A stretch of DNA of 64,000 bases, from NCBI RefSeq assembly GCF_003668555.1, contig NZ_RCWN01000001.1, positions 2,517,501 to 2,581,500 on the forward strand, written 5' to 3'. Source of the DNA: Notoacmeibacter ruber (GTDB taxonomy: Bacteria > Pseudomonadota > Alphaproteobacteria > Rhizobiales > Rhizobiaceae). The translations under genes and the position numbers were made by a program. Under the pieces are notes generated by a model that was not told where the DNA came from, ran no database searches, and saw only the letters and a program-made list of their open reading frames with translations. Below, piece after piece: positions 43,078 to 51,959 of the stretch (positions are counted from its first letter, which is position 1; every line of letters starts with the position of its first letter).

Positions 43078-44034
43078 ATGCTGAAATCAATCTTTATCGG
43101 AGCCGCTGTCGCAAGCGCAGCCGCTACAGGGGCACTCGCCGCGGACTTCCCGCAGCGTCCCGTCCAGGTTGTCGTCCCCTATTCCGCGGGCGGATCGACC
43201 GACCTTTCCATGCGCGTCGTGGCTGACACATTCGAACGTCTGTTCGATGGCCAGATGGTCGTGCGCAACCAGCCGGGCGGCGGTGGCGCCATTGGATCGG
43301 CTGCCGCGGTGAACGCCCGTCCGGATGGCTACACGCTCGGCGCCGGCGCGCAGGGTCCGCTGGTCATCAAGCCGCTGATCGGCGGCACGAACTACCAACT
43401 GGACGATGTCGAATTCATCGGCCTCTACGCTCGCTCGCTTCAGGTCATGGTTGCCTGTGCCGACGCTCCTTTCTCCGACTATGATGCCTTTGTCGAATAC
43501 GCCAAGGACAAGGCGCCGCAGGTCGGCAATTCGGGCGCTGGCGGCGCCAACCAGATTTCGGCAGAGGCCTTTGCCGATGCTGCCGGCATTTCCATTGAAT
43601 CCGTACCGTTCAACGGTTCGTCCGAAGCCCGTACGGCCTGTATTGGCGGCCATATCGACGCGATGGTCGCGTCCCCGGCCGAAGCGCTTGCCGCTTCAGA
43701 AGCCGGCCAGATGACGCCGCTTTTCGTCATGGAAGACGAGCGTATGGACCTCTTCCCCGACACGCCGACGGCGGTCGAAAAGGGCGTCGATTTCACCTGG
43801 TCGTCCTGGAAGGGCGTCATCGGACCGAAGGGCATGGACGAGGAGACCCTCGCCTGGCTGCGTGAGGCGGTCGAAAAGGTCGCCAATGACGAAGAGTTCC
43901 GCAAGACGCTGACCGATATGGGCGAGTTCGTCGTCTACGAGGACAGCGAAGCTTTCGAAGCGCGCGCCAGAAAGGACATGGAAACGTCCAAGAAGGTGCT
44001 CGAGAAGCTCGACATGCTCGGCATGAACAACTGA
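43078..44034 (+). CDS. TTT-family periplasmic substrate-binding receptor (TctC/Bug)
   Basis: Periplasmic receptor of 318 residues. The signal peptide ends GALAAD (about residue 22). The Bug-fold signature follows: PVQVVVPYSAGGSTDLSMR, VVRNQPGGGGAIG, ANARPDGYTLG-like sequence, and VGNSGAGGANQI. Receptors of this family bind carboxylates through water-mediated contacts. GGAGG lies just upstream of ATG 43078. A strong hairpin follows (44069-44089) before tctA, suggesting higher expression of the receptor than of the permease. The ligand is probably a C4 sugar acid, by context. Confidence 0.92.
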   Translation: MLKSIFIGAAVASAAATGALAADFPQRPVQVVVPYSAGGSTDLSMRVVADTFERLFDGQMVVRNQPGGGGAIGSAAAVNARPDGYTLGAGAQGPLVIKPLIGGTNYQLDDVEFIGLYARSLQVMVACADAPFSDYDAFVEYAKDKAPQVGNSGAGGANQISAEAFADAAGISIESVPFNGSSEARTACIGGHIDAMVASPAEALAASEAGQMTPLFVMEDERMDLFPDTPTAVEKGVDFTWSSWKGVIGPKGMDEETLAWLREAVEKVANDEEFRKTLTDMGEFVVYEDSEAFEARARKDMETSKKVLEKLDMLGMNN

Positions 44035-44068
44035 TCTGGCAGATGCCTGACGGCATTTGACAAATCTT

Positions 44069-44089
44069 ACGGGGGCGGCAAGCCCCCGT
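44069..44089 (+). terminator. Intra-operon hairpin between tctC and tctA
   Basis: ACGGGGGC-GGCAA-GCCCCCGT is a perfect 8-bp GC-rich stem with a 5-base loop, 34 bases after the receptor stop. Only TTCTCTC follows. It fits a partial terminator or 3' RNA stabiliser that raises receptor over permease levels. Confidence 0.65.
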
Positions 44090-44144
44090 TCTCTCGACAA
44101 GATGGCGGCCACTCAGGGCTGCATGACAAGGCTTCACGGTAGCC

Positions 44145-45647
44145 ATGGATTCCATCGCCTTCCTCACACCGCTCTTCGAGCCGCGAATCCTGATGACGAT
44201 CGCCGCAGGTACGTTCGGCGGCCTCATCATCGGCGCGCTGCCTGGCCTGACCGCCACAATGGGCGTGGCGCTCCTCATTCCGCTGACCTTCGGCATGGCG
44301 CCCATTATGGGGCTGAACATGCTGATCGGCATTTATATCGGCGGCATTTACGGCGGCTGCGTCGCCTCCATTCTGTTGCGGACGCCGGGTACGCCGGCAT
44401 CGGCCGCAACGGTGCTCGACGGCTATCCCATGGCGCAGAGGGGCGAGGCCGGCCGGGCGCTCGGCATGGCGACAATCGCTTCCACGGTGGGCGGCCTGAT
44501 TGCCGCCGTCGTGCTGGCAACGCTGGCGCCGGAACTTGCCGGTATCGCGCTGGAATTCGGCGCGTCGGAATATTTCGCGCTGGCGCTTTTCGGTCTGACG
44601 ATCATCGCTTCGCTATCGGGCGACCTTTTGAAAGGCGCTATCTCTGGCCTTCTCGGCATCCTGATCTCCACCGTTGGCGCCGATCCGATCTCCGGCGTCA
44701 TGCGCTACACATTCGGCGTTCAGGGCTTCGCATCCGGCTTCGCATTCACGCCGGCCCTGATCGGACTTTTCGCCCTGTCCGAAGTCTTCACCCAGATGGA
44801 GCGCATCGCCGCCAAGGAAGAGCCCATCAAGATCGTCTCCGGTCGCTGGCCGAGCCGGACCGAGATGAAGGAAAGCCGGGGCGCGCTGATACGCGGCTCG
44901 ATCATCGGCACCCTGATCGGCATCGTACCGGGAACCGGTTCGGGCACGGCCTCATGGATTTCCTACAATGAATGCCGCCGGGCTTCGAAAACACCGGAGA
45001 AATTCGGCACCGGCTACGCACCCGGCATCGCGGCGACCGAATCCGCCAACAATGCGGTCTGCGCCGCCGCGCTGATCCCGCTTCTCGCGCTCGGTATTCC
45101 GGGCGACGTGGTGACGGCCGTCCTGATGGGCGGTCTCCTGATCCAGGGGTTGGCGCCGGGGCCGATGCTGTTCCAGACCAATCCCGACGTGGTGGTCGGC
45201 ATTTTCGGCGGCACATTCATCGCCACGATCTTCATGTTCATCTTCGGCATGGCACTGATACCGGTGTTCAGCCGCATTCTGATGATCCCGCGGCGGCTCC
45301 TCGCCATGTCCATCGTCATCTTCTGTTTCATCGGCTCGTTCGCCATCAACCTGAACCCGGTGGATCTCTACACTATGGTCGGTTTTGGCGTGCTGGGCTG
45401 GGGCATGCAGAAATTCGGCTTCAGCCAGGCGGCCCTCTGTATCGCGCTGATCCTTGGTCCGCTTCTGGAATCCAATTTGCGCCGCGGCCTCCTCCAGACC
45501 CATGACGATGTCGTCGCTTTCATCTCGACCCCAATCACCCTGCTTTTCCTCGGCCTGACCGTCCTGTCGGCGTGCTGGCCCATGATCGCGAACGCGCTCG
45601 CAAAAAGGCGCGCCGCGCGAACACAACTGCACCAGGAGGCTCAATGA
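44145..45647 (+). CDS. Tripartite tricarboxylate-type transporter large permease TctA
   Basis: Membrane permease of 500 residues with about eleven to twelve helices. The family motif near the N-terminus is GTFGGLIIGALPGLTATMGV, and a second GALPG-like element is IGIVPGTGSGTASWISYNE. These are the paired substrate- and ion-site hairpins of TctA. It is sodium- or proton-driven and works with TctB and TctC. The stop overlaps the DapA-like gene by 4 bases (ATGA). Confidence 0.92.
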   Translation: MDSIAFLTPLFEPRILMTIAAGTFGGLIIGALPGLTATMGVALLIPLTFGMAPIMGLNMLIGIYIGGIYGGCVASILLRTPGTPASAATVLDGYPMAQRGEAGRALGMATIASTVGGLIAAVVLATLAPELAGIALEFGASEYFALALFGLTIIASLSGDLLKGAISGLLGILISTVGADPISGVMRYTFGVQGFASGFAFTPALIGLFALSEVFTQMERIAAKEEPIKIVSGRWPSRTEMKESRGALIRGSIIGTLIGIVPGTGSGTASWISYNECRRASKTPEKFGTGYAPGIAATESANNAVCAAALIPLLALGIPGDVVTAVLMGGLLIQGLAPGPMLFQTNPDVVVGIFGGTFIATIFMFIFGMALIPVFSRILMIPRRLLAMSIVIFCFIGSFAINLNPVDLYTMVGFGVLGWGMQKFGFSQAALCIALILGPLLESNLRRGLLQTHDDVVAFISTPITLLFLGLTVLSACWPMIANALAKRRAARTQLHQEAQ

Positions 45648-46531
45648 GCTCGCAAAAAGAAGCGTTCGTCGCGCTGGTTACCTGTTTCAACGACGATGAA
45701 ACCATCAACTACGAAGCCACTCGCAACCAGGTGCGCCGTCAGGTCGCGGCCGGCAACAACATCATGTGCGCCGGCACAAACGGTGACTTCTCCGCGCTGA
45801 CTTTCGACGAGAAGGTCAAACTGACCGGCGAAGTGGTCGATGAGGTCGCCGGCAAAACGAAAGTCATTGTCAATGCCGGCATGCCGGCCACCTTCGAAAC
45901 AGTTCTTCTGGCCAAGGAATTCGACCGCATCGGTGTCGACGGCATCGCCGTCATCACGCCCTTCTTCATCGCCTGCACGCAGGATGCGCTCGTGCGGCAT
46001 TTCTCGACCGTTGCCGACGCCGTCGAAACACCCGTCTATCTCTACGATATTCCCGCTCGGACCCAGAACCATATCGAGCCGGAAACCGCCCGTACCCTTG
46101 CAAAACACGGCAATATCGCTGGCATCAAGGACTCCGGCGGCGCGCAGGACACGCTTGAGGCCTACATGGCGATTGGCCGTGAAGAGGACGGTTTCGACGT
46201 CTATTCCGGCCCCGACCACTTGGTGCACTGGGCCTTCCAGAACGGCGCAAGGGGTGCGATCTCGGGTCTCGGCAATGTCATGCCCGAGGTATTGGCGCAG
46301 ATCGTCAACTGCTTCAACGCGGGCGACGAAGCCGGCGCGGCGAAGGCGCAAGAGACCTATGGCAGCTTCCGCACAGATCTTTACAAACTCGGTTATCCGC
46401 CGGCTCTGGTAAAGCGCGCCCTCTGGGTCATGGATCATTCTGTCGGCGCCTCACGGCAACCGGCGCTACTGCCGGACCCGGAGCAGGACAAGCAGATCGA
46501 GACAATCCTGAAGAAATACGAGCTGATCTGA
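45644..46531 (+). CDS. DapA/NanA-superfamily aldolase or dehydratase
   Basis: TIM-barrel class I aldolase-superfamily enzyme of 295 residues. Schiff-base Lys162 (AGIKDSGGAQD), catalytic Tyr134 (VYLYDIPAR) and the pyruvate-carboxylate motif CAGTNGDFSAL (equivalent to GTTGE) are in place. The superfamily includes dihydrodipicolinate synthase, sialic-acid lyase and sugar-acid dehydratases. The catabolic setting argues against lysine biosynthesis and for a 2-keto sugar-acid aldolase or dehydratase. The start is set inside the tctA stop at ATG 45644. The 2-hydroxyacid dehydrogenase gene begins on its stop codon (TGATG). Confidence 0.88.
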   Translation: MSSQKEAFVALVTCFNDDETINYEATRNQVRRQVAAGNNIMCAGTNGDFSALTFDEKVKLTGEVVDEVAGKTKVIVNAGMPATFETVLLAKEFDRIGVDGIAVITPFFIACTQDALVRHFSTVADAVETPVYLYDIPARTQNHIEPETARTLAKHGNIAGIKDSGGAQDTLEAYMAIGREEDGFDVYSGPDHLVHWAFQNGARGAISGLGNVMPEVLAQIVNCFNAGDEAGAAKAQETYGSFRTDLYKLGYPPALVKRALWVMDHSVGASRQPALLPDPEQDKQIETILKKYELI

Positions 46532-47499
46532 TGGCCGTCGTCATCACCACGTCCCCCGGCTTCGGCAAGCATGGCCGGGTCCCGGATCTCATCGCCGATC
46601 GCGGATGGGAATTCATCCGCTGCACGGACACGACGAAAGCCGATGGCGGCGTGTCGGCCGAGATTGCCCGCGCCGATGCGCTGGTTGTCGGTCTCGTTCC
46701 GGTGACCGCGGAGACGCTGGCAGCAGGCGAAAACCTCAAGCTCGTCGTCAAGCATGGCGTCGGCGTCGACAATATCGACATTGCGGCCTGCACCGCTGCC
46801 GGAGTGCCGGTCTGCAACACGCCCGCAGCCAATGCGGATGCCGTCGCCGAACTGGCCGTCGGCCTGATGTTCTCGATGGCCCGCTTCGTACCGCAAGGCC
46901 ATATTTCCGTGACATCAGGTGGCTGGAACCGGCAGATCGGTACGCAGCTGGGCGGCAAAACACTCGGCATTGTCGGGCTCGGCAATATCGGAAAGCGCCT
47001 GGCGAAGCTGGCGCTTGGCCTCGGCATGAAAGTCGTCGCCACCGACAAATTTCCGGATCAAGCCTTTGCCGAGGAGCACGGAATTTCATTTCTTGCACTC
47101 GAAGAGCTGCTGGCCGCCTCCGATTATGTTTCGCTGCATGTTTTCGGCGGAGCCGACAATGCGTCCCTGATCGACGAGAAAACGCTTTCGCTGATGAAGC
47201 CCGACGCCAGGCTCATCAATCTGGCGCGCGGCGATGTGGTCGATCTCAACGCGGTAGCCAAAGCGTTGGAAAACGACCGCCTCGGCGGCGTCGCTATCGA
47301 TGCCTACCGCTCCGAGCCACCAGACATCTCCCATCCGGTCTTTCGGCATCCGCGTGCGATCTTCACGCCGCATTCGGGGGCCGATACGCGAGAGGCGCTC
47401 GAGAATGTCGGCTTGATGGTCATTGAAAGTCTCGACGCGGTCTTCGCCGGCAATACGCCTCCCTATTGCATCAATGCCAAGGAACTCGGCCTGCGCTGA
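46531..47499 (+). CDS. D-isomer-specific 2-hydroxyacid dehydrogenase
   Basis: NAD(P)-dependent dehydrogenase of 322 residues in the phosphoglycerate/glyoxylate reductase family. The Rossmann motif LGIVGLGNIGKRLAKLA sits near residue 148. Catalytic Arg is in NLARGDVVD, Glu in YRSEPPD, and His in TPHSGADTREA; all three are intact. The substrate domain contains VVKHGVGVDNIDI. It is translationally coupled to the DapA-like gene by TGATG. It could interconvert a 2-keto acid and a 2-hydroxy acid (glycerate, glycolate or a sugar acid) in the pathway. Confidence 0.9.
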   Translation: MAVVITTSPGFGKHGRVPDLIADRGWEFIRCTDTTKADGGVSAEIARADALVVGLVPVTAETLAAGENLKLVVKHGVGVDNIDIAACTAAGVPVCNTPAANADAVAELAVGLMFSMARFVPQGHISVTSGGWNRQIGTQLGGKTLGIVGLGNIGKRLAKLALGLGMKVVATDKFPDQAFAEEHGISFLALEELLAASDYVSLHVFGGADNASLIDEKTLSLMKPDARLINLARGDVVDLNAVAKALENDRLGGVAIDAYRSEPPDISHPVFRHPRAIFTPHSGADTREALENVGLMVIESLDAVFAGNTPPYCINAKELGLR

Positions 47500-47535
47500 C
47501 AGAGCCGTCATCCGATCGCCCTCAGGAGGGACATC

Positions 47536-48525
47536 ATGTCCGAAAAACCGATTGTCATCACCATGGGTGATCCGTCCGGCGTAGGCGCCGAAGTGACGGT
47601 CAAGGCCATGGCCGAGCTGGAGCCGCAAGCGCGTGCCCGCTATGCGGTGATCGGCGACCACGACACGCTCGAACGCGCCGTCCGCGCCTGCGATCTCGAC
47701 CTCTCGCTCCGACCACAGGGCGAAGGCGAAGACGCAGCCGCTCTTCAGGTCATCAACGTACCGGTCGAGGGCCTGCCCGGCCGTTTCGGCGTCCTTTCGG
47801 AGGCCTGCGGCGAAGCCTCCTTTCGCTACATCAAGAAGGCGGTCGACCTGACGCAATCAGGAGCAGCCTCCTGTATCGTCACCGCGCCGATCAACAAGGC
47901 GGCCCTCAATGCGGCAGGCCATCATTACGATGGCCACACCGGCATGCTCGCCCATCTGACGGGATGCAAGACCTCCTGGATGCTGCTGGCGTCGCCAACG
48001 CTGAACGTGCTGCACGTCTCGACACACGTGTCGCTGACCGAGGCAATCGCGAGGGCGACACCCGAACGTATCTACGAGACCATCCGTACCGGTCACGATC
48101 ATCTGCGTCGCATGGGGCTGGAAAAACCGCGCATCGCAGTCGCCGGCCTCAATCCCCATTGTGGGGAAGGCGGCCTCTTCGGCACCGAGGATGAAGACCG
48201 AATCGCACCCGGCGTGGCCGCGGCGCAGAAGGAAGGGATCGACGTCCAGGGACCCATCTCCGCCGATACGGTCTATCACCGCGCCAATACCGGCGCGTTC
48301 GATCTGGTGATCGCGCAATATCACGATCAGGGACATATCCCGATCAAGCTCATAGCCTTCGACACGGCCGTGAATGTCTCGCTTGGGCTGCCGATCGACC
48401 GTTGCTCCGTCGACCACGGAACTGCATTCGATATCGCCGGCACCGGCAAGGCGAACCACATCAACATGCTCGCCGCGCTCGACTATGCCGGGCAGCTCGA
48501 CGTGGCGAAGCGGCAGCCGCGCTAA
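47536..48525 (+). CDS. pdxA2: PdxA2-type 4-phospho-acid-sugar dehydrogenase
   Basis: NAD-dependent dehydrogenase of 329 residues related to 4-hydroxythreonine-4-phosphate dehydrogenase PdxA. It opens [19 protein letters not shown] and has the metal-binding histidines in the [12 protein letters not shown] region and in [12 protein letters not shown]. The [14 protein letters not shown] motif is also complete. In characterised pathways (Zhang et al. type threonate/erythronate loci) the DUF1537 kinase product is oxidised and decarboxylated to dihydroxyacetone phosphate by PdxA2. The kinase gene 6.4 kb away in the same cluster supports that role over vitamin B6 synthesis. GGAGG precedes ATG 47536. 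Confidence 0.88.
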   Translation: MSEKPIVITMGDPSGVGAEVTVKAMAELEPQARARYAVIGDHDTLERAVRACDLDLSLRPQGEGEDAAALQVINVPVEGLPGRFGVLSEACGEASFRYIKKAVDLTQSGAASCIVTAPINKAALNAAGHHYDGHTGMLAHLTGCKTSWMLLASPTLNVLHVSTHVSLTEAIARATPERIYETIRTGHDHLRRMGLEKPRIAVAGLNPHCGEGGLFGTEDEDRIAPGVAAAQKEGIDVQGPISADTVYHRANTGAFDLVIAQYHDQGHIPIKLIAFDTAVNVSLGLPIDRCSVDHGTAFDIAGTGKANHINMLAALDYAGQLDVAKRQPR

Positions 48526-48551
48526 GCCTCATTTATTGCGGCCTTACGAAT

Positions 48552-48577
48552 CCGGCGTCTCTCGCATGAGACGCCGG
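48552..48577. terminator. Hairpin between pdxA2 and the convergent glutaminase gene
   Basis: CCGGCGTCTC-TCGCAT-GAGACGCCGG is a perfect 10-bp stem, 27 bases after the pdxA2 stop and 48 bases beyond the glutaminase stop. There is no T-run, but its position between convergent genes fits a bidirectional terminator. Confidence 0.7.
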
Positions 48578-48624
48578 GCCAGCCTTCGCGCGGACTTCAC
48601 TCATCCGCTTCGCAATCCATTCAG

Positions 48625-49539
48625 CTAGCTGAAGACCGACCATTCCATCCGGTTGGAGAGCTCCTCCAGTGCAGCCGTGCCGAGCAGCGAATTACCGTAT
48701 TCGTCGAGCCCGGGCGACCAGACCGCTATGGATGCCTTGCCGGGCACGATCGCCAGTATGGCGCCACCCACCCCGCTCTTGGCAGGAATACCGACCCGGT
48801 AGGCAAATTCCCCGGAGCCATTATAATGCCCGCAGGTCAGCATCAGCGCATTGATGCGCTTGACGCTCGATTGTCGGACCAGATCATCCTTCTTGCCGAA
48901 ACCGGCGAGGAACCGGCCCGAGCGGGCCAGTTCCTCGCAGCTCATCTCGATGGCGCATTGGTGGAAATAGGTGCCGAGCGTCAGCTCGCAGGAATGGTCC
49001 AGATTGCCATAGGCGCTGAGTAGATGGGCCAGCGCCCAGTTCTTGTGGCCGGTCATTTTCTCCGATGCCGCGATATCCCGGTTGATATGGATATCCTCTT
49101 CGGATGCGGCGACGCGCAGAAACTGGAGAATGCCGCCCAGCGCCTCGGCCGGCGATGCGCCCTTCAGCACCATATCGGTGGTCACGATGGCGCCGGCATT
49201 GACGAACGGATTGGCGGGTATCCCCTTGCGTACCTCCAGCTCCTGGCTGGAATTGAAGGCCTTGGTTGTCGGCTCACGTCCGACTCTGCGCCAGAGAGAC
49301 TCTCCATAACGGCCAAGAGCAATGGCAAGCGTAAAGACCTTGGAGACGCTCTGGATCGAAAACGGCGTCCGTGAATCGCCGGTGCTCCATTGCTCGCCAT
49401 TGGGCAGACAAACGGAAATCGCAAATTTCTGCAGATCGGCGGATGCCAGTTCCGGAATGTAGCTGGCAGCTTTCCCGCGATCTTCGGCACACGCCATCTT
49501 CTGGCGGATTTCATCGAGAATAGCCGGGATTGAAGTCAT
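48625..49539 (-). CDS. glsA: Glutaminase (GlsA family)
   Basis: Hydrolyses glutamine to glutamate and ammonia; the fold is that of serine beta-lactamases. The 304-residue length is typical. The catalytic Ser-x-x-Lys appears in FSIQSVSKVF. Other conserved blocks are GKAASYIPELA, the NPFVNAGAIVTTDM stretch and PAKSGVGGAILAIVPGKASI. The start at ATG 49539 has no strong ribosome-binding site. It is a single gene; the following 271 bases up to the LysR gene hold nothing recognisable. A role in nitrogen supply or acid resistance is possible. Confidence 0.94.
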   Translation of the reverse strand: MTSIPAILDEIRQKMACAEDRGKAASYIPELASADLQKFAISVCLPNGEQWSTGDSRTPFSIQSVSKVFTLAIALGRYGESLWRRVGREPTTKAFNSSQELEVRKGIPANPFVNAGAIVTTDMVLKGASPAEALGGILQFLRVAASEEDIHINRDIAASEKMTGHKNWALAHLLSAYGNLDHSCELTLGTYFHQCAIEMSCEELARSGRFLAGFGKKDDLVRQSSVKRINALMLTCGHYNGSGEFAYRVGIPAKSGVGGAILAIVPGKASIAVWSPGLDEYGNSLLGTAALEELSNRMEWSVFS

Positions 49540-49810
49540 TGGGAGAAAATCACTTTGAAAACTGGCGTCGTCGATCAGCGGTTCGCAATCGGTCGATCGG
49601 CATCACGAATAAGGCCGTTTCCATGCGGTAGCGACCCTAAATCGCATCCTTTTCGGCTCATTCACATCTAAGGACGCGACTATTGCCATAGCACGACAAA
49701 TTGATTGAGCTCTGCCGATGGCTGAGCTGCTTGCTGCAATCACGCCCCCGGACTGAGCCTTATGAGACAGATGGTCTTGCTGGAATGACAGCTGTCCCGA
49801 CGATGACGCA

Positions 49811-50650
49811 TCACCTCAGCGCGGACCTTATAACCTCGATCGTTCGCCTGATCCGTTCCTGATGGCGCTGCGCGTTATGGGTCACGGACCAGATGTCCCG
49901 GGTGATAAGCGGTTCGCCCGATCCCACAACCATCAGTTCGTCCCGATTCGCCGCCAGAAAATCGGGAAGCGCGGCGATGCCGCCTCTAGCCAGAACCGCG
50001 GCCAGTTGCAGGTCGAGATCATCTGCATAGCAGGAAAACCTTCCGTCAGCGATCCGGTTGAGCGCGACCTGTTGGGGCATGGCGTCGGGAACATCGCCCT
50101 GGCCGATATACCGGTAGTCCTCTTCGGAGGTCTGCTCGGCATAATACCGGTGTCCGTAAAGACGAAACGCAATAGAGCCGACCTTGGAAATAGCTAGATC
50201 GCCCTTCTGTGGCCGGGAAAGGCGAACCGCAATATCGGCTTCGCCACGCTGCAAAGAAGCGAACCCGATCTCGCCGGTGATCTGAAGCTCCAACTCTGGA
50301 TATCTGCGCCCGAGCGACAGGAGGGGATCGATCAATCGGGCTTTGGCAAGAGCCGGTGGGGCCGAGATCTTGAGGCGGCCCCGCATACCAGGGCGCATTC
50401 CCGCCGCGCATCTGGCCGCCTCGCGGGCGGCTTCCACCATCGGCCGGGTTGCATCGGCGAAATTGTGTCCCGCCGCGGTCAGGGCCAACCGCCCTCCGCA
50501 TCGGTCGAACAGATCGAGCCCGGTATCGTTTTCGAGCGCCTGCATGCGCCTCGTGACAGTCGTCCGTTCGACGCCCAACTCCCGCGCGGCAGATGCGGTA
50601 CTACCCGTCTCCACGAACGCCATAAAGAAGCGGATATTTTCCCAATCCAT
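49811..50650 (-). CDS. LysR-family transcriptional regulator
   Basis: Regulator of 279 residues. The N-terminal winged helix-turn-helix (about 1-60) contains FMAFVETGSTASAARELGVE and TTVTRRMQALE. The periplasmic-binding-like effector domain (about 88-279) includes LKISAPPALAKARLIDPLL and GEADIAVRLSRP. It is transcribed divergently from the quinone oxidoreductase at 50763. The 112-base gap has two palindromes, so it probably controls that gene and itself. The effector is unknown. Confidence 0.92.
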   Translation of the reverse strand: MDWENIRFFMAFVETGSTASAARELGVERTTVTRRMQALENDTGLDLFDRCGGRLALTAAGHNFADATRPMVEAAREAARCAAGMRPGMRGRLKISAPPALAKARLIDPLLSLGRRYPELELQITGEIGFASLQRGEADIAVRLSRPQKGDLAISKVGSIAFRLYGHRYYAEQTSEEDYRYIGQGDVPDAMPQQVALNRIADGRFSCYADDLDLQLAAVLARGGIAALPDFLAANRDELMVVGSGEPLITRDIWSVTHNAQRHQERIRRTIEVIRSALR

Positions 50651-50667
50651 GTCGTCGTGCCTTCGCG

Positions 50668-50706
50668 ATGCGATTACGCATCAAGTAAATGCGACATTTA
50701 TGCATT
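50668..50706. promoter_or_regulatory. Paired palindromes in the LysR/quinone oxidoreductase divergent promoter
   Basis: ATGCG-ATTA-CGCAT (50668-50681) and AATGC-N9-GCATT (50688-50706) lie side by side, 21 bases apart start to start, sharing an ATGC/GCAT half-site. Two adjacent dyads on one helical face in a divergent promoter are typical of LysR recognition and activation sites. Confidence 0.65.
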
Positions 50707-50762
50707 CATTTAGGCTGGAATGTCACGGATGTTTTGCCTCGTGGAACCGAAAGAGGCAAAAT

Positions 50763-51731
50763 ATGACCAGAGTTGTGGAGCTATCCGCCACCGGCAGTGT
50801 GCAGAACCTGTCATTTGTATCCCGCGACCCCGGCCGTCCCGGCCCCGGAGAAATCCGTTTACGCCAGTTTGGCGCGGGCGTGAACTTCATTGATATCTAC
50901 CAACGAAAGGGAATTTATCCGCTGCCGATGCCTGCCGTGCTTGGCGTGGAGGGGGCCGGCGTTGTCGAAGCTGTCGGCGAAGGCGTTATTCATCTCTCGG
51001 TGGGCGATCGCGTAGGATATGCGGGGATTGTAGGCGGATATGCCGAGACGCGCCTCCTGCCCGCCTGGCGCGCGACAAAGCTTCCCGACGATTTTTCCGA
51101 TGCGCTGGCCGCCAGCGGCCTGCTGCGTGCCTGCACCGCTCATATGTTGCTCCACAAAGTGCATGAGGTGACGCCGGGAACGACAGTCCTGATCCATGCC
51201 GGCGCGGGCGGCCTTGCAAGCATCGTCATTCCCTGGGCCAAGCGCCTCGGTGCGCACATCATTGCCACTGCCAGCACCGAAGCGAAGGCAGAACGGGCTC
51301 TGGCGCATGGGGCCGAGAAGGTCATCATCGGTCGCGACGCAGCGATCGCCACCGAGGTGCGAGAATGGACGGACGGGCGCGGGGTCGATTTCACGATAGA
51401 TGGCATCGGCGAACCGACGTTCAGGGCGTCGCTGGAGGCAACGGCCAAGTTCGGCACCTTCGCAAGCGTTGGACAGGCAGGCGGAGAGCTGACGTCCTTG
51501 TCGGCGAAAGACTTCGGCCCTCGGACAAGTCTTGCATTCTACACGCCGAGCGTGATGGCTTATCTCGCGGACGCGGCACGCTATGAGGCGGTGGTGAAAG
51601 AGGCGATACAAGCGTTGCGAGCCGGGCCGCAAACGCCGCAGGGACCGCATTTCCCGCTCTCCGATGCCAGCGCCGCACAATCCTCGCTGGAAAACGGCAC
51701 GACCACCGGCACACCACTCCTCGTCATCTGA
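50763..51731 (+). CDS. Zinc-independent quinone oxidoreductase (MDR superfamily)
   Basis: NADPH-dependent quinone reductase of 322 residues. The N-terminal GroES-like domain includes FGAGVNFIDIYQRKGIYPLP and VLGVEGAGVVEAVGEGV. The Rossmann domain has TVLIHAGAGGLASIVIPWAK, close to the AGAGGxG coenzyme motif of QorA. No zinc-binding cysteine cluster is present, as expected for this subfamily. ATG 50763 lies behind GAGG; the open frame extends to 50343 only through the LysR gene. The Mu-like prophage begins 38 bases after its stop, so the gene itself is intact. Confidence 0.9.
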   Translation: MTRVVELSATGSVQNLSFVSRDPGRPGPGEIRLRQFGAGVNFIDIYQRKGIYPLPMPAVLGVEGAGVVEAVGEGVIHLSVGDRVGYAGIVGGYAETRLLPAWRATKLPDDFSDALAASGLLRACTAHMLLHKVHEVTPGTTVLIHAGAGGLASIVIPWAKRLGAHIIATASTEAKAERALAHGAEKVIIGRDAAIATEVREWTDGRGVDFTIDGIGEPTFRASLEATAKFGTFASVGQAGGELTSLSAKDFGPRTSLAFYTPSVMAYLADAARYEAVVKEAIQALRAGPQTPQGPHFPLSDASAAQSSLENGTTTGTPLLVI

Positions 51732-51775
51732 ACGACATCATCGCATCGCACTATCAGAGGGTGGCCTTGTGTAAC

Positions 51776-51957
51776 GCGACAGATCAGATGGCGTAGAGCG
51801 GGATCAGGCGGAATTAAGCGGAATTTCGTGGGACTGGTCTTGAATTCTGCGGGTTTGAGACCCGTTTTACGGTCGCGCGGCTGACGGTCATCGCGTCAAT
51901 TCATCTGGCATTTTCAAGCGAAATCACCGTAAAAAAACGTCAGATCATCTGGCATCA
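51776..51957 (+). promoter_or_regulatory. Three MuA-type end-binding sites (L1, L2, L3)
   Basis: Direct repeats with consensus GCGTCAGATCATCTGGCAT: L1 at 51776-51795, L2 at 51894-51913, L3 at 51938-51957. Measured from the terminus at 51770 they lie at 7-26, 125-144 and 169-188. Phage Mu has L1, L2 and L3 at about 6-27, 110-131 and 151-172, a very similar layout. L3 ends two bases before the repressor stop codon. Confidence 0.85.
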
Positions 51958-51959
51958 GA

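Noticed and set aside
44055..44070. ATTTGACAAATCTTAC as a third operator copy of the acid-sugar cluster
   Set aside because: The dyad is lost, it lies between tctC and tctA rather than at a promoter, and it is partly explained by TTGACA-like chance matches.
51768..51775. Alternative phage terminus starting at the TG of TGTGTAAC, two bases to the left
   Set aside because: Both TG positions are possible. TGTAAC at 51770 places L1 at 7-26 as in Mu, so it is preferred; only the right junction can settle it.
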